A DNA stretch of 64,000 bases from Sphagnum magellanicum (lineage: Eukaryota > Streptophyta > Sphagnopsida > Sphagnales > Sphagnaceae): the NCBI GenBank assembly GCA_021904315.1, contig CM038918.1, positions 17,871,349-17,935,348 on the forward strand, written 5' to 3'. The translations under genes and the position numbers were made by a program. Below are positions 37,001 to 48,909 of the stretch, one piece after another; the stretch's first letter is position 1, and every line of letters begins with the position of its first letter. Below the pieces are notes generated by a model. The model was not told the DNA's origin, made no database searches, and worked only from the letters and a program-made list of their open reading frames with translations.

Positions 37001-38504
37001 CCAACTCAAAGTGGTGTATGTGGGGGAAAGCGAGTTCCAAAAGGAAGTTCGTGTTGGGAGCCGCCATGACGAGTTTGCCAAGGAAAGGAAGCAAGAAATC
37101 CAAAGGGGGATGAAGTCCCACTTCCACTTACAAAATGGACTATTATGGTACAAGCAAAACCGGCTCTATGTTCCAAAAGGGAGGTTAAGGGATGTGCTTT
37201 TGAAGGAATGTCATGATGGGCCCCTTGCGGGCCATGGTGGTGCAAAGCGCACCACCACATTCCTCAAGAAGTCCTATTATTGGCCCAACTTGAAAGAGGA
37301 TGCGGAGGAATACGTGAAGACTTGCTTGACTTGCCAACAAAACCGGGCACTCAATAAAAAGCAAGCGGGATTGTTGCGACCATTACCCATTCCGGAAGGG
37401 CCGTGGGAAAGTGTTTCCATGGATTTCATGGTGAGTTTGCCACCATCAAAGGGGTTTGATGCGATCATGGTGGTGGTGGATCGGTTTAGCAAGATGGCAC
37501 ATTTCATTCCTACCAAGGAAAGTGCCACGGCCCAAGAGACGGGAAGGTTGTTTTTCACCCACGTGTTCAAGCATCACGGCCTCCCCAAGGACATTGTGTC
37601 GGATCGAGACCCCAAGTTCACGAGCAAGTTTTGGAGAGCATTGTGGAAGCGCATGGGGTCCGAGCTCAAGATGAGCACTTCCTTTCGGCCCCAAACCGAT
37701 GGACAAACCGAGAGGGTGAACTTGGTGATCCAACAATTCCTAAGGAATTATGTGGCGGCGGACCAACAAGATTGGGTGGACCATTTGGAGTTGGCCGAAT
37801 TTTGTTACAACAATTCGGAGCATTCGGCAACGGGGGCCACCCCATTTCAAATGGTGACGGGCAAGTCACCAATTGTACCCACAACTTGGGTTGGACAACC
37901 TCCAAGTGATGCGAGTGAGGAAGTGCCCATGGTCACACAACTTGATGAAGAAAGGCGGCGATTGTGGGAGATGGCCAAGGCTAATCTTGAGAAGGCGCAT
38001 AAAAGGTACAAAGACTTTGCGGACAAGTCCCGACGAAAGGTGCATTTTGAAGAAGGTGATGAAGTATGGTTGAACATTAAGAACTTCCGGTTGCCCGAAG
38101 GTTTGAGTCACAAGTTCTTGGGCCCATATGCAGGCCCATTCAAAGTGTTGGAAAAGAAATTTCCCGACACTTACAAATTAGATCTACCGGAAAATCTTAA
38201 GGTTCATCCCGTATTCCATGTTTCGCTTTTGAAGCCGGTCACCCGTGATGCCTCAAGGCCTAATCGAGAGCACAATTCAAGGCCCCCTCCGGACTTGGTC
38301 CACAATGAGCCCGAGTTTGAAGTGGAGGCCGTGCTCAAGTCAAGGCAAATAAGGGGGAGAGAGCGGGAGTACTTGGTCAAGTGGAAAGGTTACCATCCAA
38401 TAGAGGCATCTTGGGTGAACGAGTCCGATATGGAACATGCCCAAGAAGCCATAGAAGAGTTCCACAATAGACCGGCAAAGAGGCAAAGGAAACATAGAGC
38501 GTGA
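34014..38504 (+). CDS. gag-pol polyprotein of a chromovirus (1496 aa)
   Basis: Single uninterrupted frame. Order by residue: acidic N-terminus; Gag capsid region (about 95-260, with [11 protein letters not shown]); basic linker; zinc knuckle C-x2-C-x4-H-x4-C (332-345); aspartic protease DTGAS (389-393); reverse transcriptase with YIDD (735-738); RNase H with first acidic residue D885; integrase zinc-binding HHCC region from about 1067; integrase core D1137, D1197, E1233 (spacing D-x59-D-x35-E); and a C-terminal chromodomain (about 1434-1485, with [10 protein letters not shown]). The protease-RT-RNase H-integrase order defines Ty3/gypsy, and the chromodomain places it among chromoviruses, which may target particular chromatin. 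All catalytic residues are present, so it appears capable of movement. Gag and Pol share one frame with no visible frameshift site, as in many plant chromoviruses. The start ATG is 51 bases after the LTR. The clade (Tekay, Reina or other) was not decided. Confidence 0.96.
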   Translation: MAPKKARKPVQETVVEEPTQDLDVPPKPIREEEQDHSEDEGDRASLEEHENEEEQPNGVFFTPEQLEVLLKMNRPNFSELVEALKGGSSKSVGFKPARPGNFDGARDRKVVDAWLAEMEDYLHAAKVGRHSAVELAQSYLKGYASTWWRTVRQEEGKTHGYTWEFFKERIELEFIPKNSDYISRCKLRDLVNASNENLRQYVRAYSELMLEIRHMHELDRVCHFVMGLPTWAKRKLEENWPASLTEAIMKVEGFSDVGRGEKSGFKRDSKFPHKKARHEGEWSQGQDTSKGGKPKPFQGSSFKPKGNFVKKGVPFKGSQPKGDASGKPKGVCFNCNEVGHYSKDCPKPKPGSGATKVNALAANLAQGECNRLIFLKGKVSKREVLCLLDTGASHNFITQESAERMELPLEELKAPIEVHFADGIPHPTKLRAKDVPLQLGNWRGKVDLLVSTLRGMDCILGMEFITRNNVLIEGHNRLVRIPSKNGIVRVKAHEVPSVGGTTIHLMLGKNLEKECGGGHSMLCVMRVLDEFEPKEATKVVSPHKCIKQVLEEFPDVMPEELPDELPPRRQVDHAIEVVPGVAPPAKAPYRMSHEELKELKVQLEELLAKGYIKPSKSPYGAPVLFVHKKDGTLRMCVDYRALNKVTVKNRYPLPRIDDLFDRLSGAKVFSRIDLRSGYYQIRIAQGDEEKTACRTRYGSYEFLVMPFGLTNAPATFCTLMNDIFREWLDDFVVVYIDDILVYSNSMEEHAEHLRKVFQRLKENKLYAKFEKCEFGVSEVDFLGHRITQEGLKMDDHKVKAILDWEPPRSVPALRSFLGLASYYRKFIKNFAKIAAPLTNLLKKSSGAYEWEEACNEAFETLKGILVKAPVLKLPDFDKDFEIHSDASDFAIGGVLVQDGRPVAFESKKLSETERRWPTHEKEMWAVIHCLKTWGHYIGSKDVVVWTDNVTLKYFATQPKLSSKQVRWQDTLALFNVDIRHKPGKENVVPDALSRKHQLKVVYVGESEFQKEVRVGSRHDEFAKERKQEIQRGMKSHFHLQNGLLWYKQNRLYVPKGRLRDVLLKECHDGPLAGHGGAKRTTTFLKKSYYWPNLKEDAEEYVKTCLTCQQNRALNKKQAGLLRPLPIPEGPWESVSMDFMVSLPPSKGFDAIMVVVDRFSKMAHFIPTKESATAQETGRLFFTHVFKHHGLPKDIVSDRDPKFTSKFWRALWKRMGSELKMSTSFRPQTDGQTERVNLVIQQFLRNYVAADQQDWVDHLELAEFCYNNSEHSATGATPFQMVTGKSPIVPTTWVGQPPSDASEEVPMVTQLDEERRRLWEMAKANLEKAHKRYKDFADKSRRKVHFEEGDEVWLNIKNFRLPEGLSHKFLGPYAGPFKVLEKKFPDTYKLDLPENLKVHPVFHVSLLKPVTRDASRPNREHNSRPPPDLVHNEPEFEVEAVLKSRQIRGREREYLVKWKGYHPIEASWVNESDMEHAQEAIEEFHNRPAKRQRKHRA

Positions 38505-39293
38505 TGAGGACATCATCTTTCTTTTAGTGGGGCGGAAAGTTACACAAATGTACCACATCAAGTTGTAAGTGAAATAAAGGCAAAATTTTTTAAGACTTCC
38601 AAGAGATTGCATCACAAGCATAATGAGTATGATAGAAAAAGGGGTTGTCAAGTGGCATGGATAAATGGAACTCTCTTGCGTAAGCCCAAATCAAAATCGG
38701 ACTCCTACTTGGGGGCTAAGAGAAATCTTAGTCCCAAAAAGGGAGGCAAGCAAGGTGAGCTTGCGGGGACGTGCACATGCCCAAAGTGCATCCTAGGGGG
38801 TTGGTTGGTAGTGGCGGCCAACGCGGGAAGTCATGACCCCGTTCGCGTACTATAATCGCGTAGCTTGGGACTTAGGCCTTTGCAAAGCCTAAACGTTGCT
38901 TCTCGTACCTTGATAAGCATACCTTTTCGTGAAGGCTTGATTGTTGTGATCAAGGCGCAAGAGTGGGAAAGGAGTCATGTCAAGTAGCTTAGGTCAAGAT
39001 TAGACTTGACTTGAGCTCCTCATGAGGGGAAGCATAAAAAGTGCCTCCCAAATGAGGGCTTCGTCAATTAGGCTAGTTTAGGTCTTTTGACGAAGCAAGG
39101 GTGAAGGGTTTTTGAGAGGCCCACCCTTAGACTTGCCAAGAAAGTGTTGGAAACTTGGGGACGCCTAAGTTAGCTTGAGGCAAGGTCTTGCCACAAAGGT
39201 TGGCACTTGATGGCCAAGGATCCAAAAGAAAGCAATTGCAATTGTGTGGGTGAAAACTTTAAGTGTCAATGAGGACATTGACCTCTTCTTCTA
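38505..39293 (+). other. gypsy 3' untranslated region
   Basis: About 0.8 kb between the gag-pol stop and the purine tract. One 82-codon frame (38607-38855) has no recognisable domain and no evident start context; it is probably chance, though some plant gypsy elements carry extra frames here. Confidence 0.6.
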
Positions 39294-39304
39294 GTGGGGG
39301 AGAG
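39294..39304 (+). other. polypurine tract
   Basis: GTGGGGGAGAG immediately precedes the 3' LTR, the expected place for plus-strand DNA priming. Confidence 0.8.
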
Positions 39305-40247
39305 TGTCGCAACCCTAGCCTTGGCTCGCGACCAAGGCAAGGGGGTTGCAAGGGTGCGGGCCAAAAGGAAGCCCGAGAGTCACATCAAGACTCCCGGGAG
39401 TGCAAGAAAGTGTGAGGGAGTGGACCCTCACACTCCCAAGGCAACTCCCATGTTGGGAGTTGGTGAGAGTTGGAGTCCCAAAAGGACTCCCGAAACTTCA
39501 GAGCGCGTTTTGAGGGGTCAAAACTCAATGGCTTGGTGCGCTCTTTATATCAATGGAAAGGTCTTGAAGTGTAGATGTCTAAAATGGGCTCGCATTGCTC
39601 ATTTGGACATCTAAAACGCAAGTTATGGCCAAAAGAAGGCCCGGGAGTCAAACTCGCGGGAGTCCGCCAGTTTTGACTCCCGGGCACTAAAAGTCGGGAA
39701 TCGACCCGAAATACTTGGCTGCTGAGAACGTGCGACATACCGTTGGAAAGGTCTCGACGAGATCTACAACTTTGCTTCAGACCGCGTCGTCATCGGAGGT
39801 CTGCTCCGAAAGTTATGCGCGTTCAAAGTCCCGGGAGTCCCGCTGGGCGGGATTTCGGGACTCCCGCGCGGGAGTCCCGGGACTCCCGGGACAAAATGTC
39901 CATTTGGGTGCCACCCCCGCGACGTGGCACAGAGTATACTATAAGGGGGAAGGTGGTGACTTCCCCCAAGTCCGGGCCGTGGTGAGTCTTGTGTGTCCGT
40001 GTTGCCCGTGGCTCGTCCTAGCACCAAATGTGCTCCAACTATGTTCTAACCACTTTGTGTGGTTCCATGCAGGCCCGTGTGAGTGAGTGAAGCTTGTCAA
40101 CTCTTCCTAGTCCCATCCCGGAGCTCCAACACGCCCCTCTACCCCTCCAAGTGTTGTGAGCTAGGGAGCGCCTCCCGACCACTCCCACTTCCGCTGTCTT
40201 TCACTTGGACTCACATTTGAGTCCTTCGAGTGGTTAGGATTGCGTCA
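39305..40247 (+). repeat. 3' LTR of the gypsy element
   Basis: Same length (943 bp) as the 5' LTR and apparently identical: all incidental open frames inside the two LTRs translate to identical peptides. The CATAG target duplication follows at once. Confidence 0.96.
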
Positions 40248-41499
40248 CATAGGTTGACCTAGATGGGTAGGTCAAACTAGGTACCTACCTAGCTAGATAG
40301 ATAAGTAGGTTGGGGAGGTATGTACTTAAGAATTGTGCATTATTTGTTTTTTTGTTTTGGGTTGAGCCTTTTGATTAGCTCATCCCATGTGCACAAACTT
40401 CTTAATGTGAAATTGCATAGACACACCCCTTTGTTTATATAGTGTTCAAAATAGGAATGGAGAACAAACCATATGGGATAAGTTTTGAAGTTGCAACTTC
40501 CTTACAAATTAAGTTGTAATTTCCAAAGCTTTCTTCATCCCTTATTTTCTAGGGTTTTTAGATTTTTAAACAATTCAAGTACTAGATAATTAAATAATCA
40601 TTTAGTTCATAATGATGAAATTTACATATATTTAAATTATAAACTATACACTACAAATATTCAGTATTCATTATCAATTACTTAAATAAGTAATACCTTC
40701 TTCATATTTGAAAAACTAACTATCTAGTTACTCACAAGTTATTAATACATAATTCATAAATAATAAAATATTTTAAAATATTTAATTACTTTTCAGAATC
40801 TGATCGAGCTATATATAATATAATTAATATGAAATAAATTTAATGGTTATAATTTTAAATTAAATATTTTAAATATTTATTTTAAAATTATAATGAATTA
40901 AAATTTTTTATTAGGAAGTAAATTTTTACACAAAATTTTGAAGAATTATTATTCAACTAATTACATTATTTATTGTATAATAACATTTATTCTTGTAAAA
41001 ATTATTATAAGTCAAATAATTTTTTTCTCTTGGTAATTATTAACTATAAATACAATAATTTGTTAAACATAACATTAATTTTCATAATTACTATAAAATT
41101 ACTATAAAATATTTATCATAGATGATTAATCACAGAATTTTTTAAGATAATATTATTGTATAATAATTCGTGAAATTAAAATCAGTAAAATAACTATTCC
41201 AACTACACTATAATTTTTTTCAAATTTTTAATTCAGGTTTGAAGTTATAAATTAAAGAGTGTGAATAATTATGTTCAATTAGAAAATAATTATGCACATA
41301 CTAATTAATTCTTATATGAAGTAATTACAATGATTTTAAAGTAATGTCACATTAATTTATTTAATTAATTTCTTCTAATATAATAATATAAATTATATAA
41401 TATACAAATCTATGTCATAACAATAATTATTTAGTATCACTTAGATTTAATAAACATAATCATTTATAATTATTTATAAAAGTGATTTATGATGGATAG

Positions 41500-42535
41500 C
41501 ACTAGTAAAAAAAACCCTTGAAATTCAATCAATAATTTTTTGAATTAAAATATAAATTTAAGATTCCAAAATAGTAATTCAGAATTCAAATATCGGTTTT
41601 TAAAAGTTTTTAGAAGTTAAATAAGAAATTTCAGAATTGAAATGTTAATTTTCAGATTCAAATAATAATATTCAAAATTAAAATTTGCATTTGAAGACTT
41701 AATTAATAATTTTCTGAATTGAAATATTAATTCTGAGAATCCAAAATAATAATATGGAATTCCAATTTCAACTTTCAAGTCAAATAATTTCTTAAAATTT
41801 AAATTTTAAACTTCAAAATTCAAATATCAAATTTCAAGTTGAAATAAAAATATTTAAAATCAAGTTGCCAATTTTTAGAGTCAATAAAGTTTTTAAAATT
41901 TAAATAATAATTTTTAGATTCAAAAATAATAATTTAGAATTCAAATATCAGTTTTTAGATCAAAAACGTTTTTTGAATTTAAATAAAAAATTTCAGAATT
42001 GAAATGTTAATTTTCATATTTAAATAACAATATTCAAAATTGAAATGTCCATTTTTAGACTCAATTACTAATTTTCAGACTTGAAGTATTAATTTTGAAA
42101 ATCTAAATTTCAGGTTCGAATTAAATGATTATTTAAAATATAAATGAAAAATTTTCATAGCTGAAATATAAATTTCATATTCACATAAAAATACTCAAAA
42201 TTAAATGGAAAATTCAAATTAATCCATTTTTATGATCAATTATAATTTTTTGAATTGAAATACTAATTTTTGGATTCGAAAATATTAATTTAGAATTCAA
42301 ACTCAATTTTTAGATCAAATCAGTCTTTTTGAATTGAAAATATCATATTCAATCAAAATTTTCAAATTCAAATAATGTTTTAAACAATTGAAAGAACAAT
42401 TTTCAGATTCAAATATCAAGTTTCAAATTTTAATAAAATTTTTAAAAAGTTAAAATAACATTTTTTCATAATTGAAATATCAATATTCATATTTGAATAA
42501 AAAAATTCAAAGTTCAAATATTAATTTTGCGATTC
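41500..42535. repeat. degenerate A/T minisatellite inside the CACTA
   Basis: Phrases such as TTCAGAATTGAAAT, TTTTCAGATTCAAATAAT and TTTAGAATTCAAATATCA recur dozens of times in direct order, alternating AATTCAAAT- and AATTGAAAT-type halves about 20 bases apart. The period is loose. Such arrays are known in non-autonomous CACTA elements. Confidence 0.7.
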
Positions 42536-42560
42536 ATTATATGAACAATATACATATGTA

Positions 42561-42563
<3 letters not shown>

Positions 42564-42592
<29 letters not shown>
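42564..42592. repeat. TA microsatellite
   Basis: About 14 uninterrupted AT/TA units near the right end of the CACTA element. Confidence 0.9.
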
Positions 42593-42597
<5 letters not shown>

Positions 42598-43700
42598 AGT
42601 ACATACATTAAAATATACCCGTATGTCATTGTAGAATACCTTTAGGATGCAACTAATTTGGTGACTATTGTGACTAATGGGACATATCAACCTATTAATG
42701 GATGAAAATAAATGTAAAATTGATGTAACCAATAGGATGAAATTTCTAATAGTTGCATCATAGTTGTGAAAATGACCAAAATAGTTGAAAGTTGGTCTTG
42801 TAGTTGCAAATATTCTCAAATCTAGTCGCAAACGACTATAAGTCGCATGTAGTCGTAAATTGACTGGTTACATTTTGGCTAATTTCTACTAGTGCTAAAT
42901 GTTGCATGTGTAATTATGTTAGCTATCATTTGGGTCATGTAATTACTCATTTCCAACTTCAAACACCCCCACTATCCCTTACTTTCTCTTCCCATTCATT
43001 TGCCATTGACAAAACATTTTTCTCCATTACTAGTACCATTGCTTATGCATAAAAGCAAGACTAGTCCCAAAATGTTAAAAAACATGAAGTATATATCAAC
43101 AATTTTTTTTGAATCCATGAAGAATAATGGACAATAGACACAAGTATGGTAGGAAGAGGTACCTTTGTTGCAATTTAACCCTTATGGAAAGCTAATGGTT
43201 TGCACCTAAGAAGGTGAACAACCTCAACAATTTTCAATGACATTTTCAATAGTCTCAAATGAGTATGAAATACTATGTTTTCAAGCATATAGAAAAAGGG
43301 TCATTCTTCAAATAATGTTTCATTTCAAAATCAAGTTGAATATTGTTTCTAAACATTCATCATAGATGTTTTCAACATGACACCTTGAACTTTTCTTTAT
43401 GACAGGCACAATTCACAATTTAACAATGGAAAGCCCATTATTCTCCATCAATTGTGATCAAGCCTTTCCCATAAGTGCATTCAATATTTAACTTGCAATT
43501 GAAGCTATGTGAACATATTCTTGTTTGTCAAAACTTCTTTGATGGGATCAAGTTATGGTATTTTGATCCTCACTTCCCATTTGAACACCCACATATGCCT
43601 CTTCTTGGCATGCCATCATTCATGTTCTTCGTTGTTAGATTTAAATTCATGAAATCAAACCATTGCAACATAAAATGCAAAGTTGTGGTTTATTCATTAA

Positions 43701-45129
43701 TTAAAAGTTTAGCTTGTGTCAAAGGCCCAAGGAAGCAAAAACACACTAGTATCACTAATCATAATTATATTTTTCCAAAGTACTTTCTTGATAAAAAAAA
43801 TTTGTGTGAAGGTTGCAAGTTCATTGTAAAAAATCTCAACATTAATGTCAACTTCTCATGGGTGATCTATTTCAAATTTGTCAAGCCAACAATTAGAGAA
43901 TGTGAAACTAAGATTGTGATGTTTATAAATTAAAGGTAGGTGAAACTACCATCTTCGTCCCAAATAGTGTTGATATTCCCGCCTACATTGTTGAATGTGT
44001 TGACATGATTTTTGATTTTAAAATGGAACCAACTATAAATAATGTAATCAATAATTTTGGAGTAGGCATACTGGTCCAAATGACAAAGTATGATCAAAAG
44101 AGATAATACAATACATTGTGTTTTGACTCGTGTCAAATATTGTTCGAGTCTTGCATTAAAAGTTCAAAGAAGACAAATGTTGGGTGGTTTTTAGAATTAG
44201 GGATAAACACCAATTAGTTATCAACTAAGGTATACATGTACCCACTTACCCATTAATTATCAAAATTTTCAAATAATCAAATTTACTATGTAATCACAAT
44301 CCTGAAAAAAAAAATGAAAGATTAAAAAACATTGGTGGTTTTTTTTCTTTCCCCATGAAAACTACCAGCCTTAAAAAGTTTTTGAAATAATTAAAATCAG
44401 CAATTCTTGGATTTTGAATAGTTTTTGAAATTGAAACCAATAGGTTTTTTATTCTTGAATAGTTAAAGAATTTGAACCGATGGTTTTTAAAAAATTTGGA
44501 AGGATCCAACATTTTGCACTATCCACTTGGGTGAAATATTGGCACCCACACAAGTACCTTCACCTTGTTGAATGAATTTTATTTTAGATAAATGCTATAT
44601 TTGTTGATGGAAAATTTTAATTTGGATGGAGAGACCTTAGTTTTTTACAAGGACCATATACGTATTTATGATGTTTAAAAGTTGTTAAAAGAACTTTGGG
44701 ATGTTCACCGTGGTGCCAATGTAAGTGTTGCTTCACCCAAAGGGTGGTGGTCAAGTATACTAGATGAATGTTGGGCCTTTTTTCTTCATGTTTTTTCTTT
44801 ATATACCAAGGAGGACTCCCAAAGTCAAATGGCATGATCTAGTGTTGACGCTTGCCAAGTGTTATTCGAAGGGTACGAATTCAATTTATAAACTTCCTTT
44901 TTTGGTTGAAATGAAAAATTCCATTGTAGAAAAGGAACTGGTGTAGGAAGAAAAGGCAACTAGGAGGACAACCAACCCTAGCCAACTAAGAACATTAGTT
45001 ACCAAATAAAATTACCATTTACCAATAGTTGATAGCACCACTTAATTTTTTTACCATGGTAGGTGCATATGGCATGGTGAGGGCACCAAATCTTATCAAA
45101 ATATGCAAATACTTTGTTTTTTTCCTTGA
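43701..45129. other. non-coding, matches 12500-14590 without the solo LTR
   Basis: No gene. A plus-strand frame (43475-43933) that runs into this stretch is antisense to relic exon 2 and intron 1 and is not believed to be a gene. About 44060-44417 has no counterpart in copy 1. The site GAAGGGTACGAATT near 44875 is the empty site for the copy 1 solo LTR. Confidence 0.55.
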
Positions 45130-45900
45130 GATGTGAGTCATGATCTCTGACAATGTGTGTTGCCACTCAATACAACCATACTAAAAAAAGCTCTCCCATA
45201 TAACCTTCCCTAGCTTAACGTCCTACCACCTATTGTTATTGCAAACAATAGCATTCATTTCAATCCAAATGGAACATAAAGATACATCCCAAAATAAAGT
45301 CTAACTAAAGCTAAACATCCTAAGGCTATTAGGTAACCTTTTGTTAAATAAACATTGTTCTACATTTAGGGTTTTCCAAATGCCAATAGAGTTGGTAGGC
45401 ATCTTGAAACTACATAAGAAGCTAAATGTTAGCTCCCAAGTTTTTTTGGCTTTCAAGCATTGCCAAAACCTATGCATTGTTGACTTAAGCATCAAGGAGT
45501 CGCATGAAGTGTACTCTAGTTGGATATTGTGATTCACCTTGGCCCTCCATGTATTAAATGCCATGCATGGACCAAATGAATTCAAACTTTTGTTTGATTT
45601 TCCATTTCATCTACACATCCTTCCACTTTAATTGAAAGCTTGGTGGGAGGATTTGCTACCATTTTGCAAGCACGTCATGAGTAAGGGTCTTCTTTGGATT
45701 CAATACGTGTATGCCTAACTTTGCACTATGTCGTATCATTTCTACTTAGTTATCCCATCGCCATAATAAAAGGTCAAAGATCGGTTTAATAAAAGATCCA
45801 TAGAACAACTTGAAAGTCTTTCAACTCAAACTTGATCATGCATGAACTATAACTATCCTTAGGGAGCGCATGAATATTCTTTTGCCTTGCAGTGGGTGTA
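45130..45900 (-). mobile_element. LINE relic, copy 2
   Basis: Same relic as 14337-15400. The minus-strand frame 45585-45301 keeps STMHRFWQCLKAKKTWELTF, then breaks, while copy 1 stays open further. Decay differs between copies, as expected for sequence without function. Confidence 0.55.
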
Positions 45901-48900
45901 GCGACCCTAACATGGTTCCAACCTTGGGATATCATCTTTGGTTTGAAGGACATACTCCAATTTAGATTTTTAAAAATGTCTTATTTAAAAAATTGTAGAT
46001 ACTTACCTAGGATCCAACTTTTGTTTCAAATTTTTCATAGATGCCTACCCAAACTCGAAAACTTTTACAAAAGTAAAGATGAATGATATCATCCAAATAT
46101 GTATTTATCTAGGGGTACTCATTATTTTATTTTATATCTTTTTTCCGAAAGGAGCCATTTGATTGGCCATCACCAATATTTTTGAAAGATGGGCCACTCC
46201 CCAACATGGAAGCCTAAATATACTTCCCTTGCCAAAATATAAACATGTTTTGTCATGCTTCCCCTTGGCCCCTAGGCCAAACAATATGTGATTAAAATGA
46301 GGTGTTATTGGGAACATCTTTCAAAACACATTAGCCCGGGGTACTTGGGGAATCTAATGGGAACATTTTGAGAACTTGATGGGACAAACAAAAATCAAGG
46401 TTTTTTTCCATTGCCAACCTAAAACTTGGAGGTTTCATGTGAACCTCCCAGTAGTCAAGGCTTTTTTTTTAATTCTCCATTTTTGGTTTTTTGTTCCCAA
46501 TGGAGTGAACTTCATCTTATGTGAAGGTTACCAAAGATGTACTAAATTACATATTACTTGTTAAAGTTGCCTTGGCTTATAAATAAGTAATAGCTAGAGT
46601 AAACAAATCATTAAAAAAAAAACAAGAATAAGAAAAAAAAAAAAGCTCAAAATTCATTCCATACACTTGACCACCACCCCTTCGGTGAACTAGCACCTAC
46701 AGTAACACCCTGTACCATGGTAAAAATCCCAACCAAAGTGTATTTTAGCAGCTTCTAAACCCTACAAATAGGTACATGGTCCCTGTACAAAATCAAGGTC
46801 TCTCCATCTGAATTTTAAATTTCAGTGGACAAATATATCGTCAATCTAAAAGAGGACTCACTCAAGAAGGTGAAGGTACCACCGTAGGTGCATTCACACT
46901 TGGTGTTAAGGACCCTGGTATTAAGTGCTCTAACACCAAGCTATTCACATAGGCCTGAAACCTATTTCCCACTAAGATTTAATATTAAGTTAACATTCAC
47001 TTAATATTAAACAATCAACCATTTAACATTTATTTATTTATTTCCTTGGGTGCCACCTAAGATGTCACTTAGATTTTCACTTAATACCAACTTAACATTA
47101 GGTGTGAATGCACCTTAACATCATTAACACTTTGCAATATTTTTAATTGCCCTAGTACCTAGGCTGCTCTGCCAGCAAGGTGCCTAATAATTAGTTTTTA
47201 TGTCAGTTATGTTTGGCAATAGAAATCATAATATTCCACAATTCAACATTATTTTAAATAGTGAAGCTTACTGTGCTTGAGAGCTTCAGCCTTCATTCAG
47301 ATCAGTCTTTTTTTCATTTTCTTGTAAATGTTTTTTAAGAAGAAAAATTTGCCAAATTGCTATAGAAAACTGGTTTTTTTGGAGGGTGTCGCCATATTCA
47401 TGGCTACCGCGTCTACAAATTTATGAGTTCTCCTGGAAAAGAGTCAGCAGCTAAGTTAAAATCTACCTAAGTTAATCATCTAAGTTAAAAATTAAGCAAG
47501 CTGTGTCCAGTACATTGTCCGGGCCTATTGACTTAGAACATAGAACAAGTTTTCAGGTCCACCTTTTGGAGAGTGGTAGACCAAGTTCCTAATGAGGTCC
47601 CAACATGTTTTCCAAGTTCCCAATGCGTTCCCAAAGAGAACTTTTGCTGGTCCCCAAAACTAATTAATATAAATCACACTAAATCACAGTAGCCTAATCC
47701 CAGAAGGACCCAAAGAAAAGCTAGAAAAGTTTGGTCATTACAAGTATGGAAGCTTCTGTCAAAAACAAGGCATCACAAACATTCTGGCCCTGCCAATAGA
47801 TAAGATGTTGTACATCTACCGACTGTGTTCACACTCTGAACACCCAAAAAAATCCGTTCCAATCTAAACACTTTCACAAAAGAAACTGGTTCACCTGATG
47901 TGGAATTGGTTCTAATAACATAAAACTTCCCAAAGTTGCATCCAATGCAATAGTCCCCGTCCCTGTTGGGACAGGGCCCAAGAAATTGAAGTCTTCTGTG
48001 AACAGAAGGCAAATTCTATGAAAGGGGATGATTGAAAATGAATGAAGAAATATTTCTTTTTAAGTCCTATACAAAGTTGCTTTAAAGTGGAGTTTGGAAG
48101 GGACTTTCTTGGTGGGGAAGGGATTAAGTTGCCCACCCCTCCCAACCTTCCAAACAGGGTTTCTTTTAAGGATTTTGTGATGTAGCCAAAGTGGTGATCA
48201 CCCACAATATAATATGGCAAAATTTGGCTATATAATAGATCTGAACGTTTTTAAAAAAAGCAATAGAATCCTTCTATATTCTTGGCTACCTTCTGGAAGT
48301 TATCATAAGCCTCTGGCAATTTGGAATTTTTTAAATTTGAAATCCGACAAATTTGGGCCATTTTTCCCATGAAAAATCCTCCTTTGTATGACTCAAAATC
48401 ATATTTTTCAAGTCGAAACTTGGCGAAAATATAGAAGCCAGGAAAAGAAAACGCTGCTTCCAACACGCTTCCAAATGGGTAGATTTTGTGACCCAGTCAA
48501 ATTTCCTGGGCAATGCACTCCTAGCATATTCTGAAAGGGTTTTTTCCTCTCCATTCCTGCATTACTTTGTCCTAGTTTCTCAACTCAGAATCTGAAGGAT
48601 TTTTCCCCAGCTCTTCTGTCCCAGTTCTGTGTCATTTTCTTTGCCTTGATCATTTCTGCTGGTGCAACAACGACTAGAAAATTCAACCTCAGACACTCTC
48701 CTTTCTGCTGCTTCAAATTTTACAAATGTGGGTACTTTGGAGACTATCTCTGGGTTGATCGACTTGTAATTCTTCCTTCCCTCTTTTGTTGTGGTTCTTA
48801 CATCTCACTTTGTTGCTTGATTTTGTGAAAAAAGTTTCAAGACAAGAGAGATTAGAGGACTCGCTTGCAGCACAGTAAAGTTGAAGGGAGCGGAGTCCGT

Positions 48901-48909
48901 TATTATTAG
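45901..48909. other. upstream region of P450 copy 2, non-coding
   Basis: Collinear with 15360-18146. The last few hundred bases should hold the promoter and 5' UTR of the intact P450. A minus-strand frame (48012-47773, 79 codons) is open in both duplicates but unrecognised. 47518-47786 (269 bp) is replaced in copy 1 by 19 bases. Confidence 0.5.
47518..47786. repeat. 269-bp segment replaced in copy 1
   Basis: Copy 1 has ATTCATATTAATTAGTTTT (17001-17019) between the same flanks (CAGTACATTG and GCCCTGCCAA). Its reverse complement occurs inside this segment near 47657 with one mismatch. This is a deletion with an inverted remnant, or the reverse event. Confidence 0.7.

Larger units (their letters stand above)
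33021..40247 (+). mobile_element. full-length Ty3/gypsy chromovirus
   Basis: 7227-bp element with two 943-bp LTRs beginning TGTCGCAACC and ending GCGTCA, an initiator-Met primer site, one gag-pol frame ending in a chromodomain, and a purine tract. The target duplication CATAG is intact at 33016-33020 and 40248-40252. The LTRs look identical along their length, so the insertion is very recent. It is visibly richer in G+C than everything around it. It sits inside the CACTA element. Confidence 0.97.
32583..42894. mobile_element. non-autonomous CACTA (En/Spm) element with a nested gypsy element
   Basis: Ends are CACTAGAAGAAA (left) and, reverse-complemented, CACTAGTAGAAA (right), the CACTA terminal signature with one mismatch in 12. 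The 3-bp target duplication is CTA (32580-32582 and 42895-42897), the size expected for this superfamily. Subterminal AGTCGCA motifs cluster at both ends (for example 32631, 32681, 32699, 42823 and 42841). Without the gypsy element and its duplication it is about 3.08 kb. No transposase frame is present. Copy 1 keeps the empty site near 11690. The insertion lies within exon 3 of the inverted P450 relic. Confidence 0.92.
40253..42894. other. right arm of the CACTA element, non-coding
   Basis: Very AT-rich with no transposase domain. It begins with GGTAGGT / ACCTACCT-type repeats around the gypsy insertion, continues as low-complexity A/T sequence, and ends in AGTCGCA subterminal motifs. A 105-codon minus-strand frame at 42514-42831 is low complexity and not credible as a gene. 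Confidence 0.6.
31392..43700 (-). pseudogene. inverted P450 relic, copy 2, interrupted by a CACTA element
   Basis: On the minus strand: intron 1 and exon 2 (about 43614-43384), exon 3 (43049-42895, then 32582-32470 beyond the CACTA), exon 4 (about 32263-31889) and exon 5 (about 31798-31392). Exon order and intron positions match the intact P450, so it arose as a genomic copy, not by retroposition. One readable stretch at 31995-31870 keeps HTTWQELAHVEVIERCGHDD, close to the equivalent stretch of the intact gene. Many frameshifts and stops are present, and exon 1 is not found. This copy retains exons 4 and 5, which copy 1 lost. Confidence 0.87.

Noticed and set aside
43475-43933. 152-codon plus-strand open frame
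   Set aside because: It is antisense to exon 2 and intron 1 of the inverted P450 relic, has no domain, and its copy 1 equivalent is broken.
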